Position numbers and translations under genes: made by a program | In this document: piece after piece, positions 17,787 through 26,601 of the stretch | Layout: each line of letters begins with the position of its first letter | Numbering within the stretch: the first letter of the stretch is position 1 | Assembly (NCBI RefSeq): GCF_900088415.1 | Contig: NZ_FLLQ01000005.1 | Coordinates: 310,001 to 374,000, forward strand | Source of the DNA: Vibrio mediterranei | GTDB taxonomy: Bacteria > Pseudomonadota > Gammaproteobacteria > Enterobacterales > Vibrionaceae | Length of the DNA: 64,000 bases | Direction of reading: 5' to 3' | Notes under the pieces: generated by a model | The model's database searches: none | Told to the model about the DNA's origin: nothing | What the model saw: the letters and a program-made list of their open reading frames with translations, nothing else

Positions 17787-18041
17787 TTATTGAATCTTTA
17801 ATAGCTTGGGGGATTTGTGCTTTTTTCGGTGAGTTTCAGCACCATGAGCCGCTACTCTAACCCTAAAGCCAAGCTTGTTGATGAGGTGTAGGTTAGGCGT
17901 ATTGAAGGCGAAGAAAAAGAACCAAACGATCCAGACATTATGGACAATTAATGCCACAATACTAAAACGGTCAAGATTCAAACTTGCTCTGCTTATTTTC
18001 TCTTCAATCCGCGATCTCATCGACAACATTTTGAATAACAT
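17787..18041 (-). CDS. Uncertain small ORF upstream of the nitroreductase
   Basis: An open frame of 84 codons with one hydrophobic stretch (about residues 26-46, rich in Trp/Phe) and a very basic C-terminus. It lies 14 bases upstream of the nitroreductase on the same strand. I recognise no family, no clear ribosome site is visible, and composition is not convincingly protein-like. It may be a leader or a chance frame. Confidence 0.25.
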   Translation of the reverse strand: MLFKMLSMRSRIEEKISRASLNLDRFSIVALIVHNVWIVWFFFFAFNTPNLHLINKLGFRVRVAAHGAETHRKKHKSPKLLKIQ

Positions 18042-18084
18042 AGGACTATGCTAGTAATAAGACTTACAACGTGAGGGCATGGTT

Positions 18085-18510
18085 ATGAAGTACAAACATA
18101 TACTAGTAGCAGTAGAGCTTTCCAAAGAGAGCCACGTGTTAATCGATAGAGCCGTTTTTCTATCCGAGCTTCTGGATGCTGATGTGTCATTGATACACGT
18201 TGATGGCACCCATGGAGAAATTTATCCTGAACTAGTTGATATCAGACTCAACCCAGATCAGCGACCACTTCATTTAGAAACCATGGACCAGTTGCATGAG
18301 TTTGCCGAGTACGCCAAATGTCCGGTTAAGCACTTCATTGTGGGTACTGGTGACTTGGGAGATAAGCTCAAGAGCGCCATTGCCGAGCATGGTTTTGACC
18401 TCATTATTTGCGGCCACCATCATGATTTCTGGAGCAAAATCGTTTCTAGCTCTCGACAGCTTATTAATACGTCACCAGTGGATGTTCTTGTTGTGCCACT
18501 TGAGGAATAA
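18085..18510 (+). CDS. uspA: Universal stress protein A
   Basis: A 141-residue cytoplasmic protein, colinear with E. coli UspA (144 residues): YKHILVAVELS at the start, DADVSLIHVDG, GTGDLGDKLKSAI, DLIICGHHHDFWSKIVSSSR and VDVLVVPL at the end. The start was moved from ATG 18079 to ATG 18085 because GAGGG is 7 bases from the latter. Monocistronic, followed by a hairpin terminator. Confidence 0.92.
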   Translation: MKYKHILVAVELSKESHVLIDRAVFLSELLDADVSLIHVDGTHGEIYPELVDIRLNPDQRPLHLETMDQLHEFAEYAKCPVKHFIVGTGDLGDKLKSAIAEHGFDLIICGHHHDFWSKIVSSSRQLINTSPVDVLVVPLEE

Positions 18511-18540
18511 CGTCAGATTCAAGAGCGTACACACCTTACT

Positions 18541-18560
18541 AGGCTGCTTATATGCAGCCT
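18541..18560 (+). terminator. Terminator after uspA
   Basis: AGGCTGC/GCAGCCT arms with a 6-base loop followed by TTAATTT, 30 bases after the uspA stop. Confidence 0.6.
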
Positions 18561-18595
18561 TTAATTTGCCCACTTTCTTAATTTCTTCTCTGCCT

Positions 18596-18629
18596 GCTAT
18601 ACTGTTGAACAGTCGTTCAACAGTATAGC
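18596..18629. promoter_or_regulatory. Perfect 15-bp palindromic operator in front of the TetR gene
   Basis: Fifteen-base arms (GCTATACTGTTGAAC and its exact complement) are separated by AGTC. The repeat ends 11 bases before the TetR start, the usual place for an autoregulatory TetR operator. The inner core TTGAAC-N4-GTTCAA recurs upstream of yghU. Confidence 0.75.
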
Positions 18630-18640
18630 TTTCTTCCGTT

Positions 18641-19237
18641 ATGGCCAAACCAGCAAAATTTAATCGTAGTGAAGTTATCCATAAAGCCATGTTGCTTTAT
18701 TGGGAAAAAGGATTCCACGCCACATCAATGCGTTGCCTGCAAGATGCTATCGATATGCGCCCAGGAAGTATTTATGCAGAGTTTGGTAGCAAGGAAGGCT
18801 TGTTTAAAGCAGCGATTGAGCATTATTCGACTCAGGGACAGGCTCGTTTAGACGATCTCGTAAAGCAGTTTTCTTCACCTATTCAAGGACTTAAGGCATT
18901 TATATTACAGTCTGTTCAGCCTTGCAGCGTGGATAACCCTAACGCTATGTGTATGTTGGCTAAAACCGTCGCAGAACTTACCGAAGAAAATGAAGAATTA
19001 TTAGAGCTTGCACGTTACTCACTTCGAAAAAATGAAGCCAAGTTTGCTGAAATTATTGCCGAAGCCCAATCCCTCGGAGAGGTCAATCAAGAACTCTCTC
19101 CTATGCGACTAGCGCAACACCTTCAGATTCAGATTATGGGAATAAAGACCTATATTCACGCCACCGACTGTTCGCAGGCTCAAACTAGAGCCTTGGTTGA
19201 AGAACTCTTCTCCGGAAACATGTTTAGAGTTAAGTAA
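18641..19237 (+). CDS. TetR/AcrR-family transcriptional repressor
   Basis: A 198-residue TetR regulator. The helix-turn-helix is near residues 10-55 (VIHKAMLLYWEKGFHATSM, then GSIYAEFGSKEGLFKAAIEH), followed by a helical ligand domain. Cysteines in SVQPCSVDN and NAMCMLAKT, plus MRCLQ in the DNA-binding part, could make it redox- or electrophile-sensitive; that is inference. It has a perfect palindrome 11 bases upstream, so autoregulation is likely. It converges on emrB, and its operator core is shared with the yghU promoter. Confidence 0.88.
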   Translation: MAKPAKFNRSEVIHKAMLLYWEKGFHATSMRCLQDAIDMRPGSIYAEFGSKEGLFKAAIEHYSTQGQARLDDLVKQFSSPIQGLKAFILQSVQPCSVDNPNAMCMLAKTVAELTEENEELLELARYSLRKNEAKFAEIIAEAQSLGEVNQELSPMRLAQHLQIQIMGIKTYIHATDCSQAQTRALVEELFSGNMFRVK

Positions 19238-19248
19238 TAAACAGCTTA

Positions 19249-19276
19249 ACCCATCAACCTAAGTGTGGTGATGGGT
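19249..19276. terminator. Terminator between TetR gene and emrB
   Basis: ACCCATCA/TGATGGGT arms with a 12-base interior, followed by ATGTTTTATCC, in the gap between convergent genes. Confidence 0.55.
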
Positions 19277-19328
19277 ATGTTTTATCCTATTACTCAAAGA
19301 TAACACCCATTATTCTGTTAACGTTGCA

Positions 19329-20816
19329 CTATTTAGAACGGATGAAAATCAGCATCGGCATCATAATTACAAACATCACTCCAACTAATTGGAACGTATG
19401 AACGTACGCAACCATCTGAGATTGTTCATGCAACATCATTTGATACTGTTGCAACGCCAGTGGGTCGGTCATTGATAAGCCTTGCGATGCCGCCCAGTTT
19501 TGCAGTGCAGGATTATAGGTATTAAAACCTTCACTTAGCGCATGCCATTGCTGCTGGCTATCACGGTACTGGTAAGTAGTGGCAATTGAGATACCAAATG
19601 AGCTACCGATAGTTCGGAACAAGTTAAAGATACTAGCGCCCGCTACCGACTCTTCTCTTGGTAATGTCAGATACGCCAAAGACGATAACGTTGAGAAGGT
19701 CAAACCTAAGCCTAAGCCTTGAATAATACTTGGCGTTACGATCCAAAAAGTATCAATCTCCATCGAATACAGAGTCATGAGATACGAACCGATACCAATG
19801 CAAGTCAATCCAAATACTATCTTGAGTCGCGGATCAAACTGAGGATTCAGCCGAATCACCAGAATCAGCATACAAGCCGAGGCAAGACCTCTTGGAGCCA
19901 TGAGCATACCCGTTGTTGCAACTGGATAGTCCAGCAAGCTTTCTAAGAACATTGGCTGCTGAGTAGTCAAGCCAAACATGGCCATGGAGACGACTGCCAT
20001 CATCAGCGACGACACCATCAAGTTCTTATCTCGCAACAGCCAAAGAGGTGCAATGGGACTCTTAGTTTTCCAACTGCGATACGCCCACATAATCAAACCT
20101 ATCACAGACAGAACAATTGCGGTTTGAATGATTCGGGAGTCTAACCAGTCTTCGTCATTACCTTTATCGAGGACAAACTGCAGCGCACCTACACCCAGTG
20201 CCATAAATCCAATGATCCACCAATCAAAGTTGGGTTTAGATTTATTCGATAGGTGAATGTATTTATAGATAAGCGCGGTACAAACCAAACCAAAAGGCAA
20301 ATTCACATAGAAGATCCAACGCCAGTTGAGGTTATCCGTAATAACACCACCAACAACTGGGCCTAAGATAGGCCCAAGCAGGATACCAATTGAAAAAATG
20401 GCCATGGCTTTACCTTTCTGCTCAGATGGATAAATCTGAACCAAGGTAGATTGAGCCAAAGGAATAACCGAAGCACCGAACGCGCCTTGAATAATCCGGA
20501 ATAGTACCATCTCTTCCAAGGAACTAGCTTGTCCACACAGTGCACTCGCGATTACGAAACCGATAACAGCAACGAGCATCACTTTACGCTCGCCAAATCG
20601 CGACACCCAGAAGCTGGTCATAGGGATAAAAATAGCTTCCGCCATACTGTATCCCGTTAACACCCAGGTAATTTGGTCCGCCGTTGCCCCCAAAGCTCCC
20701 ATCATATGTGACAGTGACACATTCGCCACTGTCATATCGATTAAAACCATGATGGCAGACAACATGACCGCTACGGTAGCGATACCTCGTTTATCAGCGG
20801 TGATTTGGTTGGTCAT
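19329..20816 (-). CDS. emrB: EmrB-like MFS multidrug efflux transporter (DHA2 family)
   Basis: A 495-residue inner-membrane protein with about 14 helices. It has the DHA2 landmarks VLIDMTVANVSL, TWVLTGYSMAEAIFIPMTSF, GERKVMLVAVIGFVIASALC and RIIQGAFGASVIPLAQSTL (motif around residues 100-125). It overlaps the emrA-like gene by 4 bases (ATGA), so the two are translationally coupled. EmrB works with the EmrA adaptor and an outer-membrane TolC-type channel to expel hydrophobic toxins by proton exchange. Confidence 0.9.
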   Translation of the reverse strand: MTNQITADKRGIATVAVMLSAIMVLIDMTVANVSLSHMMGALGATADQITWVLTGYSMAEAIFIPMTSFWVSRFGERKVMLVAVIGFVIASALCGQASSLEEMVLFRIIQGAFGASVIPLAQSTLVQIYPSEQKGKAMAIFSIGILLGPILGPVVGGVITDNLNWRWIFYVNLPFGLVCTALIYKYIHLSNKSKPNFDWWIIGFMALGVGALQFVLDKGNDEDWLDSRIIQTAIVLSVIGLIMWAYRSWKTKSPIAPLWLLRDKNLMVSSLMMAVVSMAMFGLTTQQPMFLESLLDYPVATTGMLMAPRGLASACMLILVIRLNPQFDPRLKIVFGLTCIGIGSYLMTLYSMEIDTFWIVTPSIIQGLGLGLTFSTLSSLAYLTLPREESVAGASIFNLFRTIGSSFGISIATTYQYRDSQQQWHALSEGFNTYNPALQNWAASQGLSMTDPLALQQYQMMLHEQSQMVAYVHTFQLVGVMFVIMMPMLIFIRSK

Positions 20817-21838
20817 TTCGAGTCACTTTTCAGATCGACAGTCACCTCGACACTTGCACCTACACGAAGTTGAGGCGAGTTTTCTGGCACCTCCAATTTA
20901 AGTCGCACAGGGAAGCGTTGTTTAATTTTCACCCAATTACCTGTCGCATTTTCAGGGGGCATAAGAGAAAACGAGGTACCGCTGGCTGGCGATAAACTTT
21001 CTATCGTCGCGTTCCATACCAAATCAGGATACATGTCGATCTTGATCTCAGCCTTCTGACCTGGTTTAAGATGAGTGAGATCTGTCTCCTTGAAGTTAGC
21101 TCGGACCCAGTAGCTGTTGTCAATGATCACTGGAAACAGCGTTTGACCAACAGAAACAACCGTTCCTACGTGCGCACTAACTTCTCCTGATAGTCCGTCT
21201 ACTGGCGAAGTAATGTCGGTATAACTGAGGTTGAGTTCAGCCTGAGCAAGCTGCGCTGCCGCTTGTTGGACGATAGCAGCTTCCAGTCCTTGCTCACCTC
21301 GATTCGCAATAGCTTTCTCAACATTTGCTCTTGCTTGCTCCAGGCTTGCCTGAGCATTAGCTAATTTATTCTTAGCAGTATCTAAGTCTTGTGGAGACGC
21401 CAATTTTCGAGTGACCAATGAATCAGTACGCTTGTATTCGATCTGCGCTTCGCTCAAGTTTGCTCGCGCTGCATCCAGTCCTGCAACCGCTTCCGTCACT
21501 TGTTTGTCAGCGACATCATGCTGCTGTACCGCTAACTGATATGCTGCTTTTGCCTGCTTTACTGCAAGTAAGTATGGTCGTTGGTCAATTCTAAGCAGCA
21601 AGTCGCCTTTGTTGATGCGCTGGAAATCCGCAACTTCAACAGAGACAACCTGTCCTTGAACCTGAGGAGCAACAGAGAGGATCTTCGCTCTAACATAAGC
21701 ATCTTCGGTACTAGGATGACTGTCTGCATAGATCCATGACCAATACAGAGCACCAAATACTGCTGCACAAACAAGTAGAAAGAGAATTTTTGTCAAGCTA
21801 GAACGGGATGATTTTTTCTGATCGGAGTTATCACTCAT
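20813..21838 (-). CDS. emrA: EmrA-like membrane fusion (adaptor) protein
   Basis: A 341-residue HlyD/EmrA adaptor with one N-terminal membrane helix (about residues 16-36). It has the biotinyl-lipoyl halves at AKILSVAPQVQGQVVSVEVA and LSYTDITSPVDGLSGEV, a coiled-coil hairpin rich in Ala/Gln/Glu between them, and a C-terminal barrel domain. It is first in a two-gene operon with emrB and divergent from a LysR gene at 22076, which is the likely regulator. Confidence 0.9.
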   Translation of the reverse strand: MSDNSDQKKSSRSSLTKILFLLVCAAVFGALYWSWIYADSHPSTEDAYVRAKILSVAPQVQGQVVSVEVADFQRINKGDLLLRIDQRPYLLAVKQAKAAYQLAVQQHDVADKQVTEAVAGLDAARANLSEAQIEYKRTDSLVTRKLASPQDLDTAKNKLANAQASLEQARANVEKAIANRGEQGLEAAIVQQAAAQLAQAELNLSYTDITSPVDGLSGEVSAHVGTVVSVGQTLFPVIIDNSYWVRANFKETDLTHLKPGQKAEIKIDMYPDLVWNATIESLSPASGTSFSLMPPENATGNWVKIKQRFPVRLKLEVPENSPQLRVGASVEVTVDLKSDSK

Positions 21839-22075
21839 TTACATAACCTACCTTTATATTTATGTGATCAGTGTAGGATTTTTTTATAACCAAACAATAT
21901 TATGAGTTGAAACTTTATTAACCACTTTTACAGATTGAAAAATTCACTGAACAGTGTGCAATTGATATTAATCAAAATAGCTTATATCGATGAATTTTAT
22001 AGGATTTAGTTGCTACGTTCGTATAAGTAGTGCTACTGTTTTTTCAGTTTTTTACCGTACCAGTACCTATCTTAA

Positions 22076-22999
22076 ATGAATCTTAGCCAGCTAGATTTAA
22101 GTAATCTTCTGATATTAAAACACTTATTAGAGAAGAAGCATGTTTCTAATACCGCGTTGACACTGAATATCAGTCAACCGACCGTCAGTCGCGCTCTTCA
22201 AAAAGGCCGTGATTTATTTAAAGACGAACTTTTGGTTCGCACTACTCACGGTTATGAATTGACTCCCAAAGGCGAACTAATTCGACAAGACATAGGCTCT
22301 ATTCTGGCTATGCTGGACAATCTAGTTGATGGTTCTGAATTTAACCCAAGCGAATCACGCAAGACCATCAAATTTTTCGGTTTAGTCCCTCAGGTGAATT
22401 GGCTATTGCCTCCCGTATTCAAGCACCTTAGAGAACACGCGCCTAATATGGTCCTCGATATTGATACTGTCCCTCAAAAGCATTTCGATAAATTAATTGC
22501 GGGCGAAGTACACTTTTCTATCTCGAGCCAAACGCCGCCGGCAGCCGATCAAAACCTGTATCGAATGCTCATCGCCACTCGTGATTTTCGGCTGCTTATG
22601 AACAAAGACCACCCTTTGGCTCAGCAACCCTTAACTCCTGATAATTTAAAAGATTGTCACTTTGGGCAAATATCGCTCCATGGCGACCGAGCTCTCTCTA
22701 TCCAAAGTCGATTTAACGACATCGGTTTGTCCACCAATGACCGACCGCTATCTACACCATTGAGATTAAGTAACTTCAATGCTGCGCCAAAAATGGCTGA
22801 AGTGTCAGACGTCATTTTCCATCTCCCTACGCCGTTTGCAGAGGATGCCGCACACAGTCATAACGTGGTGACGAGAGAAGTACCTGAGGAATTACGCTCA
22901 CCATACAGTGACATTTATTTGTATTGGCATAAACACTACCACAACGATCCCATGTGCCAATGGGTTAGAGAAATATTCAAAACGCTCTATCCAAATTAG
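22076..22999 (+). CDS. LysR-family transcriptional regulator divergent from emrAB
   Basis: A 307-residue LysR protein. The DNA-binding region (about residues 5-65) reads LLEKKHVSNTALTLNISQPT and VSRALQKGRDLFKDELLVR, followed by a periplasmic-binding-type effector domain. It lies 237 bases from the divergent emrA gene, typical of LysR control of an efflux operon. It also lies directly upstream of the TonB receptor gene, but a separate Fur-type promoter lies between them. Confidence 0.87.
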   Translation: MNLSQLDLSNLLILKHLLEKKHVSNTALTLNISQPTVSRALQKGRDLFKDELLVRTTHGYELTPKGELIRQDIGSILAMLDNLVDGSEFNPSESRKTIKFFGLVPQVNWLLPPVFKHLREHAPNMVLDIDTVPQKHFDKLIAGEVHFSISSQTPPAADQNLYRMLIATRDFRLLMNKDHPLAQQPLTPDNLKDCHFGQISLHGDRALSIQSRFNDIGLSTNDRPLSTPLRLSNFNAAPKMAEVSDVIFHLPTPFAEDAAHSHNVVTREVPEELRSPYSDIYLYWHKHYHNDPMCQWVREIFKTLYPN

Positions 23000-23148
23000 T
23001 TTCTGTTACGCAAGATCATTGAAAAACAGCCAATTTTCACAGCAAATTTACTTTAACCACACCTCATTTACCTCCATGCTATGTATGAATAGTGATTATG
23101 CAATTTCCGGATGCTAGTTATATTGAGCCAATTTATGGATTGATATCT

Positions 23149-23167
23149 AATGACAATAGTTATCATT
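23149..23167. promoter_or_regulatory. Fur box upstream of the TonB receptor
   Basis: AATGACAAT-A-GTTATCATT is a 9-1-9 inverted repeat with 7 of 9 symmetric pairs, close to the Fur consensus. It lies 45 bases before the receptor start, so iron repression is expected. Confidence 0.65.
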
Positions 23168-23211
23168 AGCAATACCTTTCCCATAAAAATATTCCAACTA
23201 TTAGGTTTAAT

Positions 23212-25218
23212 ATGACCCGCATAACAAATGCAATTACGCCCTTAGCAGTGGCGATTTCGACAATCCTTTCTTACCCAGTAATCGCCCAAACATACTCAGA
23301 AAGTCATTCGGATACGCGTATCGACGAACAGATGGTTATTACTGCCACGCATACTGAAGTATCGACAACGAAAGCACCGGCTTCAATCTCAGTCATCACC
23401 GAAGAAGATATCCTATCCGAACCAGGTCTAGCGCTGAATGACTTAGTCAAAAACATTGCCGGTGTTGAAAGTCAAATGGACGGAGGTAGAGCTGGACGTG
23501 AAATGATTTCTATTCGAGGCATGGATGCTGGGTTCACTATGATTCTAGTAAACGGCCGTAAACTCAGCTCTTCGAACGCAGTATTCCGTGGCAATGACTT
23601 TGATCTTGCAGCGGTTCCTAAAGAGAGTATTCAACGCATTGAGATCATTCGTGGTCCAATGTCCGCGCTTTATGGTTCAGAGGCGCTAGGAGGCGTAATC
23701 AACATTATCACCAAGAAGCCAACCAATGAATGGCAATCTCAAGTCAGTGGTGATTATGGGTATCGCGATGACGATGGTGGTTCTGAATACACCGCAGGAT
23801 TTAATACATCTGGCGCTTTACTAGAAGATGAACTGTTTCTATCACTTTCTATGAATAAGTCTTCTCGCGATCCGTGGCACGCCTTTTCTGGTCAGGGGGT
23901 TAGCGATAATGGAAATGTCTATGACCGTTCTAAAGCAACCACTTTAGAACAGCGAGACACCCTTACAGCAAGTGGTAGTCTCCAGTGGTATATCAACAAC
24001 GAGCACGATCTCGCATTTGACTTTAGCTACGCTGATGACCAGCGTGATGGCGTGATTGAGTCAACCAATGGTCTAACAGACTCTGAATCTAAAGTCGTTC
24101 GTAATACTCAAGCTTTGACCTACAACGGCACCTATGATTGGGGTGATGCGTTACTGCGATATAATCGTGATGCATTTGAAACCAAAGACAATTTTAATGA
24201 CAGAAATGCCGACCTAGGTTTGTATGATGTAAATGAAGTCAATCATACTGTTGACGGACACGGTACTACAATCGTAGGCAATCACACATTGACGTTTGGT
24301 GGAGAGTGGAAATACACCGAACTAAAGAACCCAGACAGCCTGACTCAAACCGGCAAAGCAACGGTTAACCAGCAAGCACTATTTATCCAGGCTCAATGGG
24401 CATTGAGCCAGAAAAACACACTAACTTACGGTACGCGTGTTGATATGCATGAAAGTTTTGGTACTCACTGGAGTCCACGAGCCTACCTCGTTCATTCTGC
24501 AACGGATCAATGGACGATCAAAGGTGGCGTAGGTACTGCATTTAAAGCCCCCTCTTTAACTCAGTTATCCTCTGAAAACATCGTCAACAGCTGTAAGGGT
24601 AACTGCCTACTCGTCGGTAACCCTGACCTGCAGCCTGAAACAAGTCTTAACTATGAGCTCTCTACAAGTTATGTCGATACCTATTGGTCGATGGAAGCTG
24701 GATTATTTAGAAATGAAATTTCTAACCTAATTGACCGAGACCTCGATAATCCAGTTGATAATGTAGGCGGTCGAGATGTCTATACCTACAAGAATATTGA
24801 TGAAGCGATTATTCAAGGCGCGGAGTTCAGCGGTGAGTACGATATTTTGGCAAATCTTCGTCTGAACGGCACCTACACCTACCTTACTACGGAAGACAAA
24901 ACTACCGGTGAAGAATTAGAGAACCGCCCAAATCACATGGCAATGGCAAGGTTGGTTTGGGAACCTGTCGATTCAATCAGCACATTCGCTCGCGTTAACT
25001 ACACAAGTAAAACTTTGCTCTCGGTTGACGATAACGTATACCGCCCATCTTACGTGACCGCCGACCTTGGTATGAACTACTTCGTTAACAACGACTGGCG
25101 ACTAAGAGCTGGCGTTAAGAATGTCACCAATGAACAATTCGACGATTACGATGTGACACGCCGTGGCTATGTAGTCACACCACGTAATTGGTACGTCGGA
25201 ACAACGCTAAACTTCTGA
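23212..25218 (+). CDS. TonB-dependent catechol-siderophore-type receptor (IrgA/CirA-like)
   Basis: A 668-residue outer-membrane receptor with a signal peptide (cleaved near PVIAQ-TYSES) and a TonB box region at DEQMVITATHTE. The plug domain contains SIRGMDAGFTMILVNGRKLS and IEIIRGPMSALYGSEALGG, and the 22-stranded barrel ends in GTTLNF. Length and plug sequence suit the IrgA/VctA/CirA group that takes up catechol siderophores such as enterobactin. A Fur box upstream supports iron regulation. No tonB/exbBD genes are nearby, so energising proteins must be encoded elsewhere. Exact ligand unproven. Confidence 0.88.
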   Translation: MTRITNAITPLAVAISTILSYPVIAQTYSESHSDTRIDEQMVITATHTEVSTTKAPASISVITEEDILSEPGLALNDLVKNIAGVESQMDGGRAGREMISIRGMDAGFTMILVNGRKLSSSNAVFRGNDFDLAAVPKESIQRIEIIRGPMSALYGSEALGGVINIITKKPTNEWQSQVSGDYGYRDDDGGSEYTAGFNTSGALLEDELFLSLSMNKSSRDPWHAFSGQGVSDNGNVYDRSKATTLEQRDTLTASGSLQWYINNEHDLAFDFSYADDQRDGVIESTNGLTDSESKVVRNTQALTYNGTYDWGDALLRYNRDAFETKDNFNDRNADLGLYDVNEVNHTVDGHGTTIVGNHTLTFGGEWKYTELKNPDSLTQTGKATVNQQALFIQAQWALSQKNTLTYGTRVDMHESFGTHWSPRAYLVHSATDQWTIKGGVGTAFKAPSLTQLSSENIVNSCKGNCLLVGNPDLQPETSLNYELSTSYVDTYWSMEAGLFRNEISNLIDRDLDNPVDNVGGRDVYTYKNIDEAIIQGAEFSGEYDILANLRLNGTYTYLTTEDKTTGEELENRPNHMAMARLVWEPVDSISTFARVNYTSKTLLSVDDNVYRPSYVTADLGMNYFVNNDWRLRAGVKNVTNEQFDDYDVTRRGYVVTPRNWYVGTTLNF

Positions 25219-25237
25219 TTACATCAAAACCACTCTC

Positions 25238-25268
25238 ACGCCAACCTTCACTTAGGTTGGCGTTTTTT
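25238..25268 (+). terminator. Terminator after the TonB receptor
   Basis: Perfect 10-base arms (ACGCCAACCT/AGGTTGGCGT), 6-base loop, then six T. Confidence 0.9.
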
Positions 25269-25428
25269 CGCCTGTAAAAACACCTTACTACCAACAGATT
25301 CCGTTCACACTACTTAACCTATTAATTCAATTCATTAATTTTCCCAAATGCTTCACAGACATTCGCCATTTATGGTCTAAACTCAAACAATAAACATTTT
25401 ATATAATTATCAGAAACAAGGATTGTCT

Positions 25429-26592
25429 ATGTCTTACTTTCCCAAAGCAGATGGTGTCATCGCTAAAGGACTCATCGTTGCGCTACCTATTCTCCTCCTT
25501 TCAGGTTGCGAAAAAACTGTCAAAGCCCCTCCTGTAGTCAAGCCCAGTGTAAAAGTTCTCGAAGTGACCATGAAAGAAATCACACCAAGTGAGGAGTTCG
25601 TAGGTCGCACTGAGGCAACTCAAGATATCGAACTTAAAGCAAAGGTAAGAGGCAACTTACTAAAAGCCTATTTTGAAGAAGGCAGTATGGTTGAAGAAGG
25701 ACAATTGTTGTTTGAGATTGACCCTGAACAATATGAAGCCGCCCTCAAGTCCTCCAAAGCACTTGTGGCTCAATCACGTGCTGCCTATGACACGGCAGTT
25801 CGTAACTTTAAACGTGGCGAAGGACTGATTAAAGACAAGTACATTAGCCAAGCGGATTACGACAACCTATTATCCGCCAAACTGCAGAATGCAGCAGCGC
25901 TACAGAGTGCTAATGCTGAGTTAGACAATGCCAAACTTGAACTGGGTTACACCAAGATTCATGCGCCATTTGCAGGAAGAATTGGCCGTGCAGAAGTGTT
26001 TTCAGGTGATTTGATCATTCCTGAACAAACCGAAATGGTGAACTTGGTACAAATGGAACCGATTTGGGTCAACTTCCAGTTACCAGAAAAAGTCATTATC
26101 AACGCTCAAAAAGCAGCTCGTGACGCTCAAAATCAATACAAAATCGAAGACCTACCAGTAAAACTGCGATTCCCTGACGGGTCGATGTTTGAAGAAACAG
26201 GCATGATAGATTTCATCGATAACCGTGTTGACGCCACCACCGGTACTCTGGCTGTCCGTGCTGAGTTTGCCAATACAGAACACCTAATTGTACCCGGACT
26301 TTACGTGACGGCAATAATCGAAGCTCCACGAGTTCAAGAAGTTATGCTCATCCCCCAACGCGCAGTGCAAGAAGACCAGCAAGGTCGTTATGTATTAACC
26401 GTTAATAAGGAAAACGTCGTCAAACGTAAAAACGTCACTTTGGGTAAACGATATGGTGTTGACTGGGAGCTAGAAGAAGGCTTAGAGAAAGGTGAACTGG
26501 TCATAACTGAAGGGTTACAAAAAGCCCGTGTAGGCGCCGAAGTCGAGTACGAAATGGATACCGTACAGCCTTTCGATGAAAACGACTCTTAA
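25429..26592 (+). CDS. RND efflux periplasmic adaptor lipoprotein (AcrA/MexE-like)
   Basis: A 387-residue adaptor. The lipobox is LLLSGC near residue 27. The lipoyl halves are at LKAKVRGNLLKAYFEEGSMV and LGYTKIHAPFAGRIGRAEVF, with a coiled-coil hairpin between them, followed by beta-barrel and membrane-proximal domains. The start is ATG 25429, which has AAGGA 6 bases upstream; an in-frame TTG at 25423 is less likely. Its stop is 9 bases before the RND gene, so they form one operon. It bridges the RND pump to a TolC-like channel. Confidence 0.92.
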   Translation: MSYFPKADGVIAKGLIVALPILLLSGCEKTVKAPPVVKPSVKVLEVTMKEITPSEEFVGRTEATQDIELKAKVRGNLLKAYFEEGSMVEEGQLLFEIDPEQYEAALKSSKALVAQSRAAYDTAVRNFKRGEGLIKDKYISQADYDNLLSAKLQNAAALQSANAELDNAKLELGYTKIHAPFAGRIGRAEVFSGDLIIPEQTEMVNLVQMEPIWVNFQLPEKVIINAQKAARDAQNQYKIEDLPVKLRFPDGSMFEETGMIDFIDNRVDATTGTLAVRAEFANTEHLIVPGLYVTAIIEAPRVQEVMLIPQRAVQEDQQGRYVLTVNKENVVKRKNVTLGKRYGVDWELEEGLEKGELVITEGLQKARVGAEVEYEMDTVQPFDENDS

Positions 26593-26601
26593 GGACAAGT
26601 T

